This document shows positions 35,756 through 47,229 of a stretch of 64,000 bases of DNA, piece by piece; position 1 is the first letter of the stretch; every line of letters begins with the position of its first letter. Under the pieces are notes generated by a model. That model was not told the origin of the DNA and did not search any database. It saw nothing but the letters and a program-made list of their open reading frames with translations. The translations under genes were made by a program, and so were the position numbers. Source of the DNA: Tenrec ecaudatus (lineage: Eukaryota; Chordata; Mammalia; Afrosoricida; Tenrecidae); NCBI RefSeq assembly GCF_050624435.1, contig NC_134540.1:100655739-100719738 (forward strand). Direction: 5' to 3'.

Positions 35756-35956
35756 AACTCACGGTCCTTGAGTTCATTCTGACCTGCAGCGACCATACAG
35801 GATAGGGTAGAACTCCCTCTGTGGATTTCCAGGACTGTTAAGTCTGACAGGAGTAGAAAGGTATATCTCTTTCCTGCAGAGTGGCTCATGGTTTCAAACT
35901 GCTGACCTTGCAGTAAGAAACCTTCTGAGTAACCACCATACCACCAAGGCTTGATA
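35756..35956 (-). repeat. AfroSINE, near full length
   Basis: On the plus strand ttgagttcattctgacctgc, ggatagggtagaactccctc, ggtttcaaactgctgacctt and ccaccataccaccaaggctt follow the full reversed element. Confidence 0.85.
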
Positions 35957-35959
35957 CTT

Positions 35960-38870
35960 AACACAGAGACATATTTAAATTCATTAAAAATTAAACTCAT
36001 CTATGTATGAGCTACACCTTTAGTAGAAATGTTTTTGGACTTATCCTTGTATGAAAGTATTTAAATATATATTGAATGAATAAATATATTTTTATCTTAT
36101 ATAACATTCCTCCCAAATTGCTAGAGTTAGACAAAAGCACTCTGTCAAGATTAAGAATTTAAAGGAGAAAAAGAAATACACACACAATGCTTTTGAATTA
36201 GTGATCTAAACAGAAATTTCAATATTTTTAATAAACCTGGGACATCAAAAGGTAAAAATAAAAGATAAACTCCAGGGTTTAGATAAAGATTTGGTCTAGA
36301 AAAAAAAATCTCTGTAGATGATATTAAAATACTTGACTCAGAACTAGAAAGTTTACAGCTAGGATCAATTATGAGTAATTGATTCCATCGGTTGCATCGG
36401 CCAGTGTGTGAACTCATTACACATAACATGAATGCATGATCTCCGCCTCTAATATAGACTAAAAGCAGCTACTTAGGGCCACTTGAATGAGTATGAATGT
36501 GCGTGTAAGCACCGTAAATTGTCTTACTTAGCATCTAAGAAGCCTCTCTTTTGTGTGTTGGGGAGAGTTGAGGGGTTACATTATGGCTGAGCTGTAGTGA
36601 TGTTTCCTAAAGTACTGACAAGACACTTTGACCATAGACAACATCCCATTCTCGTGGCCTTTCCCAAATTTCCAAATTCACTTCTCTCTCCCAGAGGGAT
36701 TCACTGAGCAGTTAAACATCGTGCTTAATAGCCCTCTGATATACGGAAAAGATTATATTTAATGGTTTTAAATATTCCTTTCCCTATTATGCTTAGCATT
36801 TCAAAATTTAGGGACTTAATTGCTTTTCAAAGGTACAGGGCAAAAAGGAAACTGTGTCTCTTATACACAGTACTTTCTTGCCCTCTACTGGAAAACGCAA
36901 GCCTGACATGCTAAGAATGATCATTTTCAGATTGTTTTTGATTAATCTTATCCATAAATCAGCTCACCAAACCTATCCACTTTAAGCGAAATAGAAAATA
37001 GTAGGTATGGAAAGGATTTAATATCTTAAGCTACACATTGTATTGAAAAATAATGGGGATTAGAAATCCAGTTTGTTTTCTTAAGAGCCTCAGGGGTGCA
37101 AAACTCAATTTTCCCATTGTGTGGTAAAAATAAATCTACCATATCAAGTTGGAAAGCAGTATAATTCTTGGTAAATAGAACTTAAGGGGAGCTTAAGCTT
37201 CAATTGAATTATTAAAGATTATGAAGGTGAGTGTTTTTCTACTTTTCAAATAGTATTCATCACTTCTTGAATGGAACAGAAAAGTTACATTAGAAAGTGC
37301 ATTCCAATAATATCACTATTTGTGCGGGCAGCTCGACGCTGAAGAAAAGCTTGCCAACATGGGGCGCCTGGTCTCCTGAGCACGTCCTCGTGCTTCTGCA
37401 CCAACACTCTATTAGCCACAGTCTTACTTGTCTACTGACTATTATTTTTCCTTTGGTAGCCTTTTTTGGTTTTGTGAATCAAGACCTTTCAACATTGTTA
37501 ATGTAACCAGAATCCTGAATTACAGCCCCTGCTCTGATTTACATTCTCCTTGGATTGACCTTTGTTCATCAAATTTCAGTTACTGTAAGACTGATATAAG
37601 CGGGACCGCGGCTGAAATAATGAAGCGGGTCTCTCTTTCCCACGCATGCTGCTGGGATGGGACTCTCACTCTCCCTGCTTCTCTCAGCCTTTCGGGCTAA
37701 CTGTCCTTCCCTCCTGGGGCTCAGAGACCTTTGCACACACTTCAGGGTCAGAGGAACGCAGAGCTTGTTACGCCGTGACCTTAATCTCTCCAATGACACT
37801 CACTTCCATAGAGAAGAAAAGGCACTTACACCCATATCCAGTGTGCGATGTCTCACACGAACCAAAGGAACATTTCCAAGCAATGCTGCTTTGAATGTGA
37901 CTGTCTTCTCAGGCCAGGGCTTAGCTTGATATTAAGAGCAGCGCTGCGCTCTCAAGGCACCAAGCAAACACGCACTTTGTTCCAATATCTGCAGGGATCC
38001 AAGCACCCTTGGGCGGGGACGTGAACGGATGACATACCTTCGTGGAGCTCTTCCACGGTGCAAATGGCTTTCACGCAAGGAAAGAGCCGTGCACGTGAGA
38101 GAGAGGCACATCATTATCTCTGATGAGGGTCTTTGAAACCTAGATTACAAACATCTGGTCTGGCTCAGCAACCACCCCTTCACAGGTGCTGGCATCTCTT
38201 TGGGCGCAGGGAGAGGGTAGCAATTCAAAGGTGTTTCTTCGTAGACCGCCTGAAAGGGTTGTGAGCCTTTGAGGGCTAAGTCATTCAGTTCAGTTGTGAA
38301 CCCCAGTGACCAAAGAAAAATTACTTGCTCTATAAAGAGCAAACTCCAGATCTCTGGGATGACTTGCCTGTGACCTGCACAAGACAAGTGTCTTCCAGCG
38401 AAGTTGTGAGCAAGCAGGTAAGCTTATTAGCAAGCCTTGGCTAATAACCCCGCCCCAACCCCACCCCTAGAGGTGAAGGTTGGAAATTGAGGACACTCAG
38501 AGGATAAATTAGAAGTCTGAATAAATGTACCTCTGCCCTCTCTCCTGCTTCAGAAGAGGGGGGCTCAAGCTGTAAACTAATTGCAAAAGCATCAAAGTAG
38601 GAACCTTGTTTCAAAAGTACATCTAATGGCCTGCTTCCGGTCGGTCGCACAGGGAACTGACTATCAGGACAATCTCTCAAGATAAAATAGTAGCAATGAG
38701 GTCAGACGAGGTTTACCAATATTTGTTCCTCCTCAAATATATACATATATATATAATTTGTTATATCGTATAAGTAGGCACTGACTGTATTCTTGACAAT
38801 CTAATATCTGGATCTAGAAAAATCACTCTCCGAGATGTCTTTAGCTAACCGACCAAACCAAATGTTTTAG
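35960..38870. other. Long stretch without recognised gene
   Basis: Nearly 3 kb without a repeat I can name. The part 37320-38110 is somewhat richer in CpG and in overlapping short frames, but I see no start, splice or domain pattern. It could hold conserved non-coding DNA. Confidence 0.35.
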
Positions 38871-38875
38871 TGTCA

Positions 38876-39056
38876 GCCCACGGTGACTCAAGGTGGTGTA
38901 CGTGGTCAATACACTCGGCCGATGCCCCGACATTGGCGGCTTGCGGACAGCCCGCGGTACTCCAGAAAGAGAAGGACAGATGACCTCCTGAGTCATTAGC
39001 GGGTGAAAGTCTATGGAACAGTTCTACTCCGACAAGCCCAGCATCATCACGTAATT
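38876..39056 (+). repeat. AfroSINE with many retained CpGs
   Basis: The head region reads tcaatacactcggccgatgc, followed by cattggcggcttgcggacag and the partly kept 'atggaacagttctactc' block. About nine CpG sites survive in 90 bases, far more than in the other copies here. The 3' end is truncated or altered. Confidence 0.7.
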
Positions 39057-39059
39057 ACT

Positions 39060-39785
39060 GATCTACTTTGATTAATGTGTAGAAGTTTCCATAATACTCA
39101 TTTTTAATTCTCACACCTACAACTTTCATATAAAATATCTTGGGGGAATGGAGAGCAAAAAAAAAATATTACCACATCTTTTGTGGCGAGCCTTTGAAAT
39201 GAAATGAAAGGGATGCAATGTCATGTACTCTTTACGTTGCAAAAAAATCAGAACAAACAAACTCTTCCCTCACTTGTGGCTAATTGTCCATGTTTAAGAG
39301 TTTAGGTACAAAAACCACCTTATGTTTATTGATTGGAGACTCTTCTACAAATTTTTTTTCTTTCTCGACATGTACTCACTACTAATAAAATAGTTTTTCT
39401 GCTTTGATTTCTCGACGTGACGCCTCTCTCGCTCAGCTGTGATAGGAAGAAATGGAAATGGGAACAGTGCTAGCACCAGGCGTTGTTATAAAGGATCAGT
39501 GAAGAAATTCTCACTACAAACAAGGACACTTGTCATGGTTCCTCAGGGTGGGTGTGGCCACCACGCTTCCACCTAGCAGTGGAGAGGTCAGCCACCTGTG
39601 CCACCCTGAGCCAGGTAATGCTTGGAAGGCACCCGCAAAGCAAAATGCAAAAGGAATGCCAGGTGTTGCCCTTCCTGCTGTGTTTTGCTATCAACATTCT
39701 TTGCTATAATGAGAGTATTGTATATTTCTCTTTATGGAATCTACTTTCACACATCTTTTAGGTCTACAGCATGTGCAGTAAACAT
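39060..39785. other. No gene seen
   Basis: AT-rich unique DNA. A weak SINE-head-like patch lies at about 39545-39615. Confidence 0.35.
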
Positions 39786-39863
39786 GAGGGGACTTCAAAA
39801 AGTGCATGGAAGAAATGAATTGGAAAATAATGGAAAATTACCATGAACTCTTTGTATCTCTCT
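39786..39863. repeat. Short palindromic MITE-like element
   Basis: The left end ggggacttcaaaaagtgcat and the right end ccatgaactctttgtatctc are imperfect inverted repeats about 76 bases apart end to end. Same terminus as 11381-11448 and 10857-10912. It resembles a small mariner-like palindrome I recall from several mammals. Confidence 0.6.
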
Positions 39864-40345
39864 TGTAAATGATATGAATTAGCATCTGTATTGGATACTT
39901 GATGGTAGCCAACTTATTTGGAAGACAAAGTAATATCTGGTGATGTAAAGTATTTGGGAAGAAGATAAAAAAAGATCACTCTAGGACTCAGGTGCTTTTG
40001 AGCCTACAGAAAAAAATAAAAGTCTACTTAAAATTAATGAGGCAGCTATTAAAATTATTATCATAAGGTATGCTTTCAGGATTAAAAACCTCTAAAAGAA
40101 ATCTCTAAGTACCCTCTCAGGTGTTCTTACTCTGGGAAGGTGAGAACACGGCCAGATAAACTGAGGCACGGCTATCCACTTGAGGCAGCCCATAGAAAAG
40201 AGTCACTTCTAGAAGCCACTCCCCAGTGCTTTGGGATAGCTGATACAGAAGACACGGTTAAAGGGGAACCTTTGGGGACTGGGGTCCCCATGGCATCTTT
40301 CATTTGTCTTGTTAACTAAATGAGCAGATGAATGGATAAATAGGG

Positions 40346-40640
40346 ACAGCAAAGAAATGGGTGAAGGGAGATGTCAGACAGTGTAAGATATGACAACATA
40401 ACAATAATTTATAAAATATCAAGGGTTCATGGGGGAGGGAGAGTAAGGAAGGAGGGAGAAAATGAGAAGCTGATACCAAGGGCTCAAGTAGAAAGCAAAT
40501 GTTTTGAAAATGATGAGGGAAACAAATGTACAAAAGTGTGTGACACAATGGATGGATGGATGGATGGATGGATGGATGGATGGATGGATGGATGGATGGA
40601 TGGATGGATGGATTGTGATACAAGTTGTACAAGCCCCTTT
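40346..40640 (+). mobile_element. Family B retroposon fragment (B4) containing a tetranucleotide expansion
   Basis: Starts gaaatgggtgaagggagatg and follows the B 3' end through gggttcatgggggagggag and tgatgagggaaacaaatgta. The normally short 'gatgtatggatgga' site is replaced by a long (ATGG)n, after which gtgatacaagttgtacaagc continues. The poly(A) signal is missing, so the 3' end was lost. Confidence 0.82.
40548..40613 (+). repeat. (ATGG)n microsatellite
   Basis: About 16 uninterrupted tetranucleotide units inside a family B copy. Both translations (IHPS and WMDG repeats) are artefacts of the repeat. Confidence 0.97.
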
Positions 40641-40959
40641 TCCTAGGGATGCACCCTGATTGTCCAAGGACTTTTCCACTGTGTCCCATGTGTCCCTGAG
40701 GTGTAGGCATCAGATTGATATTGAAGAGAGACAGAAAGTAGCTCTCTTTTTGCTACAATGTGAAACCCTTTCTAAGTTGCAGTTTCACCCTCCTTGAAGA
40801 GTGGTTGCTGATTACAGAAAGGTTAGAGACAGGACCAGGTAGTATGGCAGGGGCCAGACCAAATTCAGGGATACAGATGGTAGCCAACTAAAAGGGAATG
40901 GAGGGGAAGGAAAAAAGAAGAAATGGGTAGCAGGGCACAGGGCAATAACCCACCCAAGA

Positions 40960-43035
40960 GGAGGGTATTGTTTATATCTCCACAGGGAAAGAGGGACAAG
41001 ACTCCAACCTGGTGCTCCAAGATGTGATTGCAACATGCTGGCTTGGACTAGGGAACCAGTGGAGAGGTTTGAGAGGCTGGCCCCAATCCCACCTACTACG
41101 TGGACAGCTGCTCTTCCCCCCAGAAGAATTTATCTCAGAGAACAGCACTGAAGCAGCAGCTCAGGGAGAGGGACATGTCTGATCAGAACACATGGGAGCA
41201 AATGAAGGGGGAGGAAGAGAGAGTGGAGCACATTCTGGCCCAACAAGCCTTGAGGACGATATTCCCACTCAGATCAGGCAACCCACCAAAAAGACCACAT
41301 GGCCGGCCCCACTATGAGACACGACATCCCTCACTGACCCATAGCCCTATAGGGGACAACACTGGAGACACACTGGGAGTTCCACCTGATATTATCCCAC
41401 CACACCGAGGCAAAACACTAAGGGCATATAACAGAACAGCAAGGGGAGCAGAGCAACAAAGTCCCCAGAGAATACCAAAAATAGACTTTGGGGCCAGGGC
41501 TTGGCACCCCATCAGATTCGACAAGAAAACACTCCTAAAGGCCAACAAACAGTCCTTGAACTAACTACAAGCTTTTCTTTTTTGTTTTTTGTCACTGACT
41601 TTTTGTTGTTGTTGTTTTGTTTTGCTCTGTCTTGTTTTTGTGCATGTTATTATCTCCACTGGTCTGTCTAAATAAGATATGCTGCATGAACAATCTTGAG
41701 GAGAAAACAATGGGTCCGACAGTTCTGGGGGGACATGGGAGAAGAGGAGGTGGGGGAAAGAAAGTGGTGTTAACAAACCCAGGGACAAGGAAACAAAAAG
41801 TGATCCAAATCGGTGGTGAGGAAGGTAGAGGAGGCCTGGTAGGGCACGATCAAGGGTAATGTAACCGAGAGGAATTACTGAAACCCAAATGGGGGCTGAG
41901 CATGATAGTGGGACAAGAAGAAAGTAAAAGGAAATAGAGGAAAGAGCTAGGAGGAAAAGGGCATTTATAGAAGTCTAAATAAAGACATGTACATATGAAA
42001 ATATATTTATATATGAGGATGGGGAAATAGATCTATGTGCATATATTTATAGGTCTAGCATTAAGGTAGCAGATGGACATTGGGGCCCCACTCAAGTACT
42101 CCTTCAATGCAAGAATACTTTGTTCTATTAAACTGGCATTCCATGATGCTCACCTTCCCTACATGATCACTGAAGACAAATGGGTGCATAAGCAAATGGG
42201 GTGAAGAAAGCTGATGGGGCCTGGCTATCAAAAGATATAGTGTCTATTGTCTTAAAGACTTGAAGGTAAACAAGTGGCCATCTAGCTCAGAAGCAACAAA
42301 GTCCACATGGAAGAAGTGCACCAACCTGTGAGATCACGAGATGTTGAAGGGATGAGGTATCAGGCATCATCAGAACAAAAAATCATATCATTGTGAATGA
42401 TGGAGAGTGTGGAATGGGAACTCAAAGCCCATCTGTAGACAACTGGACATCCCCTTACGGAAGGGTCACAGGGAGCTGACGAGCCAGTTAGGGTGCAGTG
42501 CAGCAACAATGAAACATACAACTTTTCTCTAGTTTCTAAATGCTTCCTCCCTCACCCCCACCCCACTATCATGATCCCAATTTTACCTTTCCAATCTGGC
42601 TAGAGCAGAGGATGTACACCGGTACAGATAGGAACTGGAAATACAGGGAATTCAGGATGGATGTTCCCTATGGGATCAGTTATGAGAGTGGCGATACCAG
42701 GAGGGTAGAGGGAGGGTGGGGTAGAAAGGCGGAACCAATTATAGGGATCTCCATAAAGCCTCCTCCCTGACAGACAGCAGAAAAGTGGGTGAAGGGAGAC
42801 ATTGGACAGTGTAAGATATGACAAAATAATAATTTATAAGTTATCAAGTGTTCATGAGGGAGGAGGGGGCAGTGAGGAAGGGGGAGAAACTGAGGAGCTG
42901 ATGCCAGGGGTTTAAGTGGAGAGCAAATGTTTTGAGAATGATGAGGGTAACAAATGTACAAATGTGCTTTACACAATTGATGTATAGATGGATTGTGATA
43001 AGAGTTGTATGAGCCCCAATAAAATGATTAAATAA
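40960..43035 (+). mobile_element. Family B retroposon, long (possibly full-length) copy (B5)
   Basis: The longest copy, about 2.1 kb. The 5' part includes caacatgctggcttggacta and a 154-codon ORF. The middle has a (TTG)-rich tract near 41580-41640, ggagaaaacaatgggtccga and ggacaaggaaacaaaaagtg. Then comes the module shared with families A and D (catggaagaagtgcaccaac). The last 570 bases match B1 and B3 and end ccccaataaaatgattaaat. No reverse transcriptase or endonuclease is visible. The 5' limit is uncertain and could extend to about 40645. Confidence 0.75.
41100..41564 (+). CDS. ORF of 154 codons inside family B element, function unknown
   Basis: Starts at an ATG whose first residues are MDSCSSPQ and ends at TAA. 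The protein is hydrophilic and basic, with a charged, possibly helical stretch near residues 17-45 (rich in R, E, Q, K) and a Pro/Arg/His-rich C-terminal half. There is no signal peptide, membrane segment, zinc knuckle, RRM or reverse-transcriptase motif. It lies near the 5' end of the long copy, where an ORF1-like protein would be, but a chance frame in a non-coding retroposon is at least as likely. The other copies in the window are truncated and cannot test it. Confidence 0.25.
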   Translation: MDSCSSPQKNLSQRTALKQQLRERDMSDQNTWEQMKGEEERVEHILAQQALRTIFPLRSGNPPKRPHGRPHYETRHPSLTHSPIGDNTGDTLGVPPDIIPPHRGKTLRAYNRTARGAEQQSPQRIPKIDFGARAWHPIRFDKKTLLKANKQSLN

Positions 43036-43072
43036 TAAATAAATAGAATGCAAAAAAAGAAAGGTTAAAAAA

Positions 43073-43120
43073 ATAAGAGTTGTAAAAGTCCTCAATAAAA
43101 TGATTTAATTATTAAAAAGA
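43073..43120 (+). mobile_element. Very short 3' remnant of a family B element
   Basis: ataagagttgtaaaagtcct followed by caataaaatgattt repeats the family B 3' terminus within 100 bases downstream of the long copy. It is either a second severely 5'-truncated insertion or a local duplication. Confidence 0.6.
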
Positions 43121-43384
43121 AAAAACAATACATAAGTATGTCATTTCTTTGTAGCTTCAGGCATTTTCTTTTCCTAAGTCTATTCTCATTTCTTGTTATT
43201 TTTCATTGTGGTGAAAACAATAGTTACAACTCCTAGTCTCATTGGATCCTTAATAGAATGTTTATGTGTCACTGAAGAAACAGCTGATTACAATTAGAAA
43301 ACAAGCAAACAAACAGAAGCCGATACTAACAATCAGTCTAAATAATTAGAGGCTGCTTCTTCCCTTCCAAACATTCATCCAACT

Positions 43385-43665
43385 CTCCATACAGGGTTTA
43401 CTAGAGGCGAGGATGGCACGGCTTCGTCTCATAGAATCTGTACGAGTTTTCTGGAGAGATCAGTAATTGAGAAAGACCACCAGGCTCGGTAAATAGAAGC
43501 ACAGCGAAAAAAGAGGAAGACCCTTGACAGGATGGATTAACACAGTGACTACACAACGGGCCCAAGGTACCACTAATGAGAATGATGCGGGACTAGACCA
43601 TGCCTTGTTCTGTTGTGCATCGGACCGCTATGCATCTGAATGAATTTCTCAGCACCTAACGAGAG
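43385..43665 (+). mobile_element. RTE LINE 3' terminal fragment
   Basis: Recognisable RTE 3' text: ctagaggcgaggatggcacg, the 'gaggaagacccttgacagg' stretch, tggattaacacagtgactac and ttgttctgttgtgcatcgga, ending at gcacctaacgagagcaa. Frame destroyed. Confidence 0.8.
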
Positions 43666-43669
43666 CAAT

Positions 43670-46370
43670 AGATAAAACAGAATGTTATTCCCGGTAATGT
43701 TCATGGTAAAGGACACAAGAAGCAGACAGGAAAAGGGTATATTAACATTACTCTCTCAATTCCTTATTTTCCTTCTGAAATTCCATGCCTCTTCCTCAGG
43801 TCCCTGGGACTCACCAGTAGGCTCTTTCTCACATTTCCCTGTATCTTTTACCTGCTATGTCTTAAGTCCAAAACTCTTAGCCACTAATGAAGATCCATAA
43901 GTCATCTATAAATATTTATTAAAATTAGAAGCGAGTAATTAATTAGAAAGCAAATAACTTGTTGGATAATCTATTTAATCATAATTTCATCTTTAAAAGG
44001 GACCTAACTCCTCATGATTCCTAGAAGATTCTTTTCATCTTTGGGAGAAATAGCATTGTAGTTAAGTTATTCCTTTAAAAAGATACATAAATAACAAAGT
44101 AACTGGCTTATTTCAAAAACAAAATGTGAATAACTGAAATGAATTTTTATTTCTTTTGACGGCACAAATTATTTTGAAACCTAACAGCTCTGCACATTTT
44201 AAAATAGATTCAATCATTCAAACTCAATCACAAATTTTCTACCCTATAATAATTTCTAATCATTTCACAGTGCACACACACCCGCATCTAAATGCCTTCT
44301 TCTACATGTCAAAATAAGATTCATATCTATTACCACACCTCTGAACCATCAAATCATTCAAAATGAAGATCATAAAATGAAGATATATGGAAATGATGTC
44401 TAATTCCACCGTAGAATGTATTCTGTAGAGGTAAGCCTTCCAAACTCCAATAGCACACTTTTAAAAATTCAACAGTATTTTGCCTTTGAAATAATTGTTT
44501 TTAACTTTCTAAATACTCTGCAATCAATACATCTTAAGCAGAACATTGCTTTATAAAAGTAGCAAAGATTTGCACCAGATTCAACATGAAACTTGGAATC
44601 ACCTACAGACTATAAACACTGCTACATCAGTACTGCTGCCCCTCATGCATCGAAGTTATGCCTCAAATCATTATATGTACATTATAGAAATGCATTTAGA
44701 AGTTAAGATTAAAAGAAAAATAATAATTTAATCACAGTCAGAAGTAATTTACTGGCCAATCAGAAAACTTTATTGAAACCAACTCTGATATATACACTTC
44801 TTCCAATAAATGACAGCAGTTATGAAATTACTAGGTCTCTTAAATCCCTGCCTTTCACAATTTGCACCCCTGTACACACATGTAAACACACGCAGAAATC
44901 ACCATGTAAATATGCTCACACAAACTACTACATACACCTACCAATACTGACACACCTACACTTCACACACACACACACACACACACCAGTTGCTTCCATG
45001 CACTAATCCAATCACTCAGACCTACACACATACACCTGCAAGTGAAGGCGACCTAGACAGTTCAACAGGAACACTGATGTGGTGTCTCTCTCCTACAATA
45101 TACTTTTACCCTAGGTTTGGGGTTAGAAAAATTCATATCATCTATGCTTGTGAATAAACTGGCACCAGGATTCAAAAAACGACCAAAGCAAATAGGAGCT
45201 ACGCATGTGACAGGCTTGGTCTAGTTGCAGTGATAGCCATTGCTAGATTGGCAATGGGTTCTGATAGCATCATAATCAATTCTTCTACAAGAGAGACGAG
45301 AGACACAGAACTTGGGGCTGACTTCAGGAAAGATAATTATAACAATATTGTGTCACCGGTCGTGGAATTCTCTTGTTTTAGTTCAATGTGATATGCTTTG
45401 AGAAATCGCTTGTGTTATTGCTTCACTGAAATGGTTGTCCTTTTTTAGTCATTAAAATAACCTAATCTTCATCAAGAATTGCTGCTACTCTTTGAAGATT
45501 CTCCACACCTTCCCAAGCCCAGCAAGGATGAGATGGGGCGCATGACATGCTGCTAAGTCCTCTCTGAAGAGATTAGACAGCCTACCTGCCTCTATTGCTA
45601 ATAAGAAAAGTAAAAACACGTTCATGGTAATACAAAGAAAGTAGAGAGAACTCAAAGTCTACTTGTAAAATGCTATTTTTTTTTCCATTCTGGAAATGTT
45701 CCACCTGAGGAAGTATAATTATCTTCCTAGCAATTAGGAAAGATAACTTTTTCTGGTGAACTGCGTAGGTATAGAAGCAAAAACAAAAGGAATTCATCAA
45801 AACCAAACGTGCAGCCTTTGGGGATTACAAATAGAATATATGCCGGTTGGCCCAATCCCCTAAAATCATTTTTCTAAAATAATCAACTCCATGGCTTGCA
45901 TTAAACTTCTGTGTGAGTCATCGTGCAATCATTTACCTTTCCAGAAGGCATTTTAGCAAATAACTTCCTCTCCAATCAAACTCTTTAAAGTATGAGTTCA
46001 GCATTCCTTCCCATTTCTCCTAAAAGTAAAGGAAACATCCTGCAGTTGTGTTTGATCAGATCTTTCATCGTCTTATGAAGTACTAAGCACAAGCAACCTT
46101 CACAGAACACTGCTGTCCGCAGGCAATATAAACAGTAACATTTCTAGTGCACATCTTGCAAGTATGGGTATTCATTCCATAGTCCACTAATTTGTTAATT
46201 TGTTCAAATAATTTAGCTCGCACATCATTGAATATCAAAGCACTGTGGTAAAAGCGGCAACGCTAAACAGAATGAGCTTACCCTGAATGATATTTCAGTC
46301 TTAGAAGGGAGAATAAAACATAGTTTACTCACAACATGAAAGTAAATATTAATAAAGGGTACGGGAACTC
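43670..46370. other. Long stretch without recognised gene
   Basis: AT-rich unique-looking DNA with a CA-rich patch (44870-44986). No coding signal seen. Confidence 0.4.
44965..44986. repeat. (CA)n microsatellite
   Basis: About 11 CA units at the end of a longer CA-rich purine/pyrimidine stretch. Confidence 0.9.
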
Positions 46371-46371
46371 A

Positions 46372-47228
46372 GGGGTGTGCGGTTGCTCGGTGCTGTCCAG
46401 TCAGTGCCAACTCAGAGTGAGCCCGTGGCCAGCAGCAGAAGGCACTACCTGAGCCTGTGAAAAGAGGGCTTGGGCAGCATGTCTTCGCCTGCCATTTGTC
46501 TTTATGTTCTTGAGCGCGGCTTCCAGGAGCTTTGATGGTGTATACAAATAAAATGAAATCCTTGACCACTTCAAGAGTTTCTGCGCGATGTTATTTATTG
46601 GTCCTCTTGTGGTCATTTGTGCTTCAACTAGTATAAAACTAGTTGGAATCCACACTGTAATCTTTGACCTTCGCCATGAAGGACTTCGAATCCTCTTGAC
46701 TCTCGTGCAGCAGAGTGGTGTCAAGTTGTTACGGCAAATTGTCCGTGAGCTCTGCTTCAGTCCCGATGCCAAGTTCTTCTCCTCTGCCCCAGCATCTCGC
46801 ATGATTTGTTCAGCATACAGATGGAATAAGTATGCTGAAAGGTTGCCATTTAATGCATACCTTTTCTGATTTTAAACCATTCAGTATCTGTCCTATTCCA
46901 AGGGCTGTTTTTTTCTCGGCACAGATTCTACATGAGCACAATTAGGTGCTCTGGAATTCCCATTCTGCAGTGTTATCCATCGTTGGTTATTGTCCACACT
47001 GCCAAAATTGTTTGTGCAATCAATAAAATGCAAGTAAATATCTTTCTGGCATTTTCTTCTTTCAGGCAAGATCCATGGATGGATGGATTTGATGTCAGCA
47101 ATGGTATTTTTCATTCCACATTCTCTTCAGAAACCAGCTTGAGTTTCTCCCTGTGGGTGTGCACAGAAACCATTTTTGAATTATCTTCGGGAAAATTTTC
47201 CTTATATATGATATTAATTACATAGTAT
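46372..47228 (-). mobile_element. RTE LINE fragment, minus strand (reverse transcriptase)
   Basis: Minus-strand text includes a degraded FIDYxxAFDxVD site (FIDCTNNFGSVD near 46990-47030), an LYAEQIMR equivalent (catacttattccatctgtat region near 46825) and 'LLKWSRISF' for the VVKDFI block near 46560-46580. The YADD segment is missing, so there is an internal deletion. The 3' end near 46390 reads as the common RTE/AfroSINE terminus. The 133-codon frame here is transposon debris. Confidence 0.8.
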
Positions 47229-47229
47229 T

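Noticed and set aside
37320..38110. Possible promoter or CpG island
   Set aside because: CpG density is only mildly raised and no TSS or exon pattern is visible.
40312..40710. 132-codon minus-strand ORF with IHPS repeats, and its plus-strand WMDG counterpart
   Set aside because: Translation of the (ATGG)n microsatellite within a family B retroposon.
46401..46802. 133-codon minus-strand ORF as a host gene
   Set aside because: Overlaps decayed RTE reverse-transcriptase sequence.
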